From an uncultured Spirochaetales bacterium (GTDB lineage: Bacteria > UBP6 > UBA1177), in the NCBI GenBank assembly GCA_902780365.1, contig CACZFE010000006.1, forward strand, positions 1 through 25,681: a DNA stretch of 25,681 nt, in the 5' to 3' direction. How positions within the stretch are numbered: the stretch's first letter is position 1; every line of letters begins with the position of its first letter. This document shows, piece after piece, positions 21,902-25,681 of the stretch. The notes below the pieces were generated by a model. That model had not been told where the DNA came from. It saw only the letters and a program-made list of their open reading frames with translations, and searched no databases. The position numbers and the translations under genes were made by a program.

Positions 21902-22846
21902 TTGGCTGAAAATTTCAAAAATATTCTTGTTTTCGACGCTTCTTCATCAAACATTTTTTTTGGCGGCGAGTGTGCTGGAAAAACTGTTTTTATGGCTGAA
22001 AATTTCGAAAAATCGAAACTTAGCCGGTTTTTGCCTGAAGAATTCGGAAAAATTGCCGGAACCCTTGATTTTACAGAGCTTCCGCGTGTCATAATCGGCA
22101 ACGGTCCGGGCGCTTTCACTGGAATTAAAACCGGAACAGCGTTTTTTCTGGCTTACATTTATTCGCTCGGAATAAAATTTGTCGAGACGGTCAGTTCGTT
22201 TTCATTCATTTCGGCTTGTTCCGGCGAGTGTGCTGCTGAAATCAGGATAGTTCTCATTCCTTTCAACAAAGGGGAATATTTCGCAGCTGTTCTTGATAAA
22301 AATGACAGGATCCTTCGCGGTGACATCTTCATAAAACCGCCTTACGACAACATTTCCTCTTTTTTCGCCGGTTTCGCAGGAAAAAGTGCCGAAATAGTTG
22401 CTCCGGTGGAGTGCGGCGGAGAGATAAATCCGGAACTGGAAAGAATTTTTTCAGTCAGAAATGTGCGTTTTGACGGTTTTTCTTTCGACTGCGCCAGATT
22501 CAATGCTCTTTCAGGAACGAAAAAAGTCGATATAACCGCTGAACCATACATCGTAAATCATGTTATTTTACCGGCAAATCTGAATAGTGACGGCAATTTT
22601 TATGTTGAAGTTGAACTTCGGGAGGCAAAAATGGCTCAGGACAGTTTTTCGCGTGAAGAGATTCAGGAAAAGTTGAAACAACTCAAGGAAGAACACTCAA
22701 AACTGAACGAACGTTCGGGCGAACTTTCTTCGAAAAAGGTCTTTACTCCCGCAGACGAAGAGGAACTCAACATTGTCCGCAAGAAAAAACTCCGCGCGAA
22801 AGATATGATTGCCTATCTGGAAAATCTTATGAAAAGCAAAGAGTGA
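21902..22846 (+). CDS. tsaB: TsaB-like protein fused in frame to a DUF465/YdcH-like domain
   Basis: 314 residues. The first ~243 resemble TsaB, which with TsaD and TsaE makes the t6A modification at A37 of tRNAs reading ANN codons. Visible are FDASSSNIFF, the GNGPGAFTGIKTG loop (residues 67-79) and an ASKHA-type fold. The usual second half is poorly conserved. The last 71 residues (MAQDSFSREEIQEKLKQLKE...) are a separate small helical domain of the DUF465/YdcH type, charged and coiled. At the join, ATG 22631 carries GGGAGG six bases upstream, all within the open frame, so this could be a fused protein, or two genes merged by a frameshift that lost a stop. The start is TTG at 21902 with an AAGGTG site. 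The TsaB assignment is good; the fusion needs checking. Confidence 0.8.
   Translation: MAENFKNILVFDASSSNIFFGGECAGKTVFMAENFEKSKLSRFLPEEFGKIAGTLDFTELPRVIIGNGPGAFTGIKTGTAFFLAYIYSLGIKFVETVSSFSFISACSGECAAEIRIVLIPFNKGEYFAAVLDKNDRILRGDIFIKPPYDNISSFFAGFAGKSAEIVAPVECGGEINPELERIFSVRNVRFDGFSFDCARFNALSGTKKVDITAEPYIVNHVILPANLNSDGNFYVEVELREAKMAQDSFSREEIQEKLKQLKEEHSKLNERSGELSSKKVFTPADEEELNIVRKKKLRAKDMIAYLENLMKSKE
22631..22846 (+). CDS. Possible independent start of DUF465/YdcH-like small protein
   Basis: An ATG at 22631 with a perfect-looking GGGAGG (22619-22624) six bases before it begins a 71-residue helical protein. Its pattern (EKLKQLKEEHSKLNERSGE, then VFTPADEEELN and RKKKLRAKDMI) matches the DUF465/YdcH family, which are small stand-alone proteins in many proteobacteria. 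Here the frame is open with TsaB upstream. The strong ribosome site argues that the domain is translated on its own at least some of the time. Function of this family is unknown. Confidence 0.5.
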   Translation: MAQDSFSREEIQEKLKQLKEEHSKLNERSGELSSKKVFTPADEEELNIVRKKKLRAKDMIAYLENLMKSKE

Positions 22847-25114
22847 TCAGTCTTTTTTTTCAAAAACGAATTCGTCGTTCCTGACACAGCACAGAAAGTC
22901 GGAATGTTTACCTGAATTTTTGTAGTATTCCTCGAGGAAGGCCCCTTCGAAAAACTTGCCGGCTATTCTTGCGACGGCTCTCGCGCCCATAAGTTTGTCG
23001 CGTGCGGTCATTTTTGAAATTATAAGGTTTTTCGCCGCTTTAGGATCTTCGATTGAAAGAGAGCAGTTTTCCATACTGTTGACTCTTTTTAAAGTTTTTG
23101 TGAGTGAAATCTCCGCAAGTTTCAGGAATTCTTCCTGCGAGAACGGTTTGAAAAGGACGACGTCATCAACGCGGTTGACAAGTTCCGGTGACAGGAAGCC
23201 TTCGATTTTATTTATGATTTCTGCGGCGCGAGCTCCGGAGTCAGCCTCTCCGAAACCGATTCTTCCGGCGGAGAAAAGTTCGGCACCTAAATTTGTTGTC
23301 ATAATTACTATCGATTCGCTCAAATCGGCGGTCCAGCCGCGAGTATCGGAAATTCTTCCCTCTTCAAGTATCTGCAAAAAGAGCGTCAGCACTTTCGGGT
23401 GCGCTTTTTCGATTTCGTCAAGGAGAAGAAGCTGGTAAGGTTCCCGTCTGAACGCCTCTGTCAGTTTTCCGCCTTCGTCGTAACCAGAGTATCCGGGAGG
23501 CGCGCCGATGAGTTTCGAGACGGAATGCTGTTCCTGAAACTCGCTCATGTCGAAAACGACCATTCTGTCGGGACTGCCGAAAAGGAAGGTTGCAAGTTTT
23601 TTAGCAGTTTCGGTCTTTCCTGTGCCTGTCGGGCCGGCAAAAATCATTGAGGCGAGCGGTTTCCCTGCCGGTTTGTTGCTGAATTTTCTCGCAAATATCC
23701 TTGAAATGCGCTCTTTCGCGCTTTTCTGGCCGATTATCGAACGGTCGAGGACTTCGGGCAGTGAATTTACTATTTTTGCAGTATCGATCAGAAGATTTTC
23801 CTGCGGAATTCCTGTCCGGCTCGAAACTAAAAAGATAAGATCGTCTGTCGTCGCTTCGGTTCTCCGCTCGCGTTTCAGGATGCTTCCCAAAGTATCGAGC
23901 AGCGAAAGGACTTTGTCCGGCTGGCTTTTTCCCGAAATGTAGCGGTCGCTCAGAGTTATCGCCGCTTTTATGAAATTTTCGCCGCCGAAAGTTACGCTGT
24001 GGTATTTTTCAAGCGTTTTTGCAGCGTTCATTACGATCGCAAGCAGTTCGTCGTTTTTGGGTTCTTCGACTTTGACGATCGAAAAACGTCTCTCCATGGC
24101 CGGATCTTTTGCGATAAACTTGTTGAATTCTTCGGTCGTCGTTGCTCCGATAAGAGGGAAATTTCCGCGTGAAAGAGCCGGTTTAAGCATATTTGCGACA
24201 GTGTCGTTGCCGGAAGAGAAAAGAAGATGGATCTCGTCAAGGAAAATAATTATGCTGTCACGGTTTTTGTCAACAAAATCAAGTAGTTCTGAAACTCTTT
24301 TTTCCAGTGAGCCACGATATTCCGTTCCGCCGACAAGAGAAGAGAGCCTGAGTTCCCAGATTTCGACACCGGGCAGCAGACCGTTTTTCTGACAGAGCGC
24401 GACAGCTTCCACGATCGCCGTTTTTCCGCTTCCTGCCGGGCCTATGATCATCGGGTTGTTGCTGTTTTTTCTTCCTAAAATATCGATTATTGCCTCTATT
24501 TCGCGACTTCGGCCGAAAACGGGGTCTATTTTGCCGTCAAGGGCTTCCTGAGTAAGGTTTCTTCCGAAAAGCGCAAGGACGTTTTCATCACTTTGGACAG
24601 TTGGTTCGCTTTTGGTTTTTGTGTTGAAAGCAGGGTAGACTTTTGTTGATTCCTGCTGCATTTCACTGGCGCGGTTCAACGCTTTTTTTATCGGAGCGTC
24701 AATGTGAGACATCGCGGAAGTGCGGATGTCTGAGACAACTCCCATCGCTTCAAGGATTCTGTAGGCGATAGTTCCGCGTGTACTCGTCAAAGCTGCCAGA
24801 AAATGGGTCGGATTTACGGGCTGGCCTTTGTTGGAACAGAACGATTCCGCGCTTTTTTCCAGCAGTTTTACGGTGTCTTTTCTCTCTTCGATATTTTGTC
24901 CCGAAAGTTTCGCGTCTTTAACCATTGAATTGTAGGTTTTCGCAACAGTCTGATATGAAATCTGGAGATTTTCAAGGATTGCCGCTGCCTCGCTCGGAGC
25001 GGAGAAAAATGCGAGGAGAAAATGAAGCGATGTCAAAGGAGTCTGCATTCTTTCAGCAAAATCAAGGGCTTCGCCGTAAAGCGAAACTAGTGCGCTATCC
25101 TGAACTTCGGACAA
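22847..25114 (-). CDS. clpA: ClpA-like AAA+ unfoldase
   Basis: 755 residues from TTG at 25112-25114. I preferred this start over a TTG six codons earlier because GGAGG lies six bases before it. ClpA unfolds proteins and feeds them into ClpP. An N-terminal Clp repeat domain (about 1-140) precedes two AAA+ modules: Walker A GPAGSGKT at 225-232 with Walker B FLDE near 291, and Walker A GPTGTGKT at 494-501 with LLLLDEIEKAHP near 562. The ClpP-docking IGF loop is at 619-621. The long middle domain of ClpB and the UVR of ClpC are absent, which leaves ClpA. No clpS or clpP is next to it. Its stop abuts the stop of tsaB, forming TGATCA with no gap. It is transcribed from its own promoter, divergent from the LPP20-type gene. 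Confidence 0.93.
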   Translation of the reverse strand: MSEVQDSALVSLYGEALDFAERMQTPLTSLHFLLAFFSAPSEAAAILENLQISYQTVAKTYNSMVKDAKLSGQNIEERKDTVKLLEKSAESFCSNKGQPVNPTHFLAALTSTRGTIAYRILEAMGVVSDIRTSAMSHIDAPIKKALNRASEMQQESTKVYPAFNTKTKSEPTVQSDENVLALFGRNLTQEALDGKIDPVFGRSREIEAIIDILGRKNSNNPMIIGPAGSGKTAIVEAVALCQKNGLLPGVEIWELRLSSLVGGTEYRGSLEKRVSELLDFVDKNRDSIIIFLDEIHLLFSSGNDTVANMLKPALSRGNFPLIGATTTEEFNKFIAKDPAMERRFSIVKVEEPKNDELLAIVMNAAKTLEKYHSVTFGGENFIKAAITLSDRYISGKSQPDKVLSLLDTLGSILKRERRTEATTDDLIFLVSSRTGIPQENLLIDTAKIVNSLPEVLDRSIIGQKSAKERISRIFARKFSNKPAGKPLASMIFAGPTGTGKTETAKKLATFLFGSPDRMVVFDMSEFQEQHSVSKLIGAPPGYSGYDEGGKLTEAFRREPYQLLLLDEIEKAHPKVLTLFLQILEEGRISDTRGWTADLSESIVIMTTNLGAELFSAGRIGFGEADSGARAAEIINKIEGFLSPELVNRVDDVVLFKPFSQEEFLKLAEISLTKTLKRVNSMENCSLSIEDPKAAKNLIISKMTARDKLMGARAVARIAGKFFEGAFLEEYYKNSGKHSDFLCCVRNDEFVFEKKD

Positions 25115-25141
25115 AAAAGCCTCCAAAAACAAAAGCGCTGC

Positions 25142-25170
25142 ACTTTAAAACAAACGGCACTTTTTTTCAA
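25142..25170 (-). promoter_or_regulatory. Promoter of clpA
   Basis: On the minus strand TTGAAA (25165-25170) and TAAAGT (25142-25147) are 17 bases apart. Transcription would start near 25135, about 20 bases before the TTG start. No CIRCE or heat-shock sigma element was recognised. Confidence 0.55.
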
Positions 25171-25198
25171 CAAATATCGGGGTTGAAAGCAGTAAAAC

Positions 25199-25226
25199 TT
25201 GACTATTCAGCCGTTTTGAATAAAAT
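25199..25226 (+). promoter_or_regulatory. Promoter of the LPP20-type lipoprotein gene
   Basis: TTGACT (25199-25204) and TAAAAT (25221-25226) are separated by 16 bases. An AGGAGG ribosome site at 25249-25254 precedes the ATG at 25261. Together with the clpA promoter it forms a compact divergent region. Confidence 0.65.
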
Positions 25227-25260
25227 ACTGCCGTTTTTGTTTAATATCTAGGAGGCAATT

Positions 25261-25681
25261 ATGAAAAAATCGGTGGTTTCTATCATTTCCGTTATTCTTC
25301 TTCTTGTTTTGTCCGCATGCGGCAGTGCTGACAAGAAAACAGGCAATGCCGTAAAAAACGAATTCGACGGTGCTCCGAAATGGGTTCTCGGAAGCGCAAG
25401 CTCTGCTAAAGAAATATGCGGCGTAGGAAGTGCTGCAGGTTCCAGGAATGTTTCTGTAATGCGCACCAGTGCAATGGGCAGAGGCAGAACCGAAATCGCA
25501 AGAATGCTTGAACTCAAAGTTCAGTCGATGCTTAAAGATTACCAGTCGACGACGACCGGCGGCGAGGAATTCGGCACAGCTGCGAATGACGAACAGCACA
25601 TTGTCGATGTTGCAAAGCAGATTACCGATATCACACTTTCAGGCACCGAGCAGAAAGAAAGCGGCGGCACCGGAGTGATCA
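25261..25681 (+). CDS. LPP20-type lipoprotein, cut at window end (partial)
   Basis: At least 140 residues, frame open to the right edge. A signal peptide (MKKSVVSIISVILLLVLSAC) ends with the lipobox cysteine at residue 20, so the protein is lipidated and probably outer-membrane or periplasmic. After a short linker the mature part has DGAPKWV and ICGVGSA, followed by a helix with R.EIAR, the pattern of LPP20 lipoproteins (Helicobacter family name). LPP20 proteins are poorly understood; some may affect envelope stability. AGGAGG lies six bases before the ATG. No stop is seen, so the C-terminus and partners are unknown. Confidence 0.8.
   Translation, partial: MKKSVVSIISVILLLVLSACGSADKKTGNAVKNEFDGAPKWVLGSASSAKEICGVGSAAGSRNVSVMRTSAMGRGRTEIARMLELKVQSMLKDYQSTTTGGEEFGTAANDEQHIVDVAKQITDITLSGTEQKESGGTGVI

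Noticed and set aside
1..25681. CRISPR array, IS elements, rRNA or prophage genes
   Set aside because: No regularly spaced repeats, transposase or phage signatures were found on either strand.

Overview
The window is one contig with two origins. Bases 1 to about 1300 look like a Bacteroidales (Prevotella-like) fragment: the tail of a sugar-nucleotide epimerase, a bidirectional hairpin terminator, and a galactokinase gene. Inside a 13-base stretch (about 1294-1306) the galactokinase reading frame runs straight into a truncated dapA on the same strand, and both genes lose an end there. I read this as an assembly chimera or a rearrangement, so the two parts should not be interpreted as one genome without checking.

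From about 1300 to the end the sequence is consistent with a single Gram-negative bacterium of medium GC. It has several lipoproteins with lipoboxes, a PilB/GspE-type ATPase, an LPP20-type lipoprotein, a ClpA-type unfoldase, RNase J, clear SD sequences and sigma70-like promoters. A receiver-like domain followed by a very long coiled coil (the FrzS/AglZ layout) and a cysteine-rich lipoprotein hint at a deltaproteobacterial or Myxococcota-like lineage. The Bacteroidales fragment suggests a gut or rumen metagenome. Both statements are inference.

Layout, mostly on the minus strand. gmk > rel/spoT > dapA is a tight operon whose overlaps and spacings suggest translational coupling. Upstream of it lie acpP with its own promoter, an exonuclease/endonuclease/phosphatase-fold lipoprotein, and a PilB/GspE-family ATPase with its own promoter. 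Next come two coupled glycosyltransferases (GT2 > GT4), the second AT-rich. A divergent intergenic region of 206 bases then leads to a plus-strand pair, a small SCP2-like protein and the pseudo-receiver/coiled-coil protein, followed by tRNA-Leu(CAG). Back on the minus strand are rnj > nfeD > stomatin-like protein, and then hipB > hipA (broken) > nudC > copA with a C-terminal copper-chaperone domain. A PAP2 phosphatase with a signal peptide is divergent from a plus-strand tsaB fused in frame to a DUF465/YdcH-like domain. That gene abuts clpA, which converges on it. clpA is divergent from an LPP20-type lipoprotein gene cut by the window end.

The points most worth a second look are: the galK/dapA junction; a Rel/SpoT protein with an intact hydrolase site but altered synthetase residues; two separate in-frame gene fusions (copA-copZ and tsaB-DUF465), each with a strong SD and ATG at the join, the first beside an A7 run; a hipA broken by an out-of-frame deletion; and the SCP2-like plus pseudo-receiver/coiled-coil pair. 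I saw no CRISPR array, insertion sequence, rRNA or phage genes.
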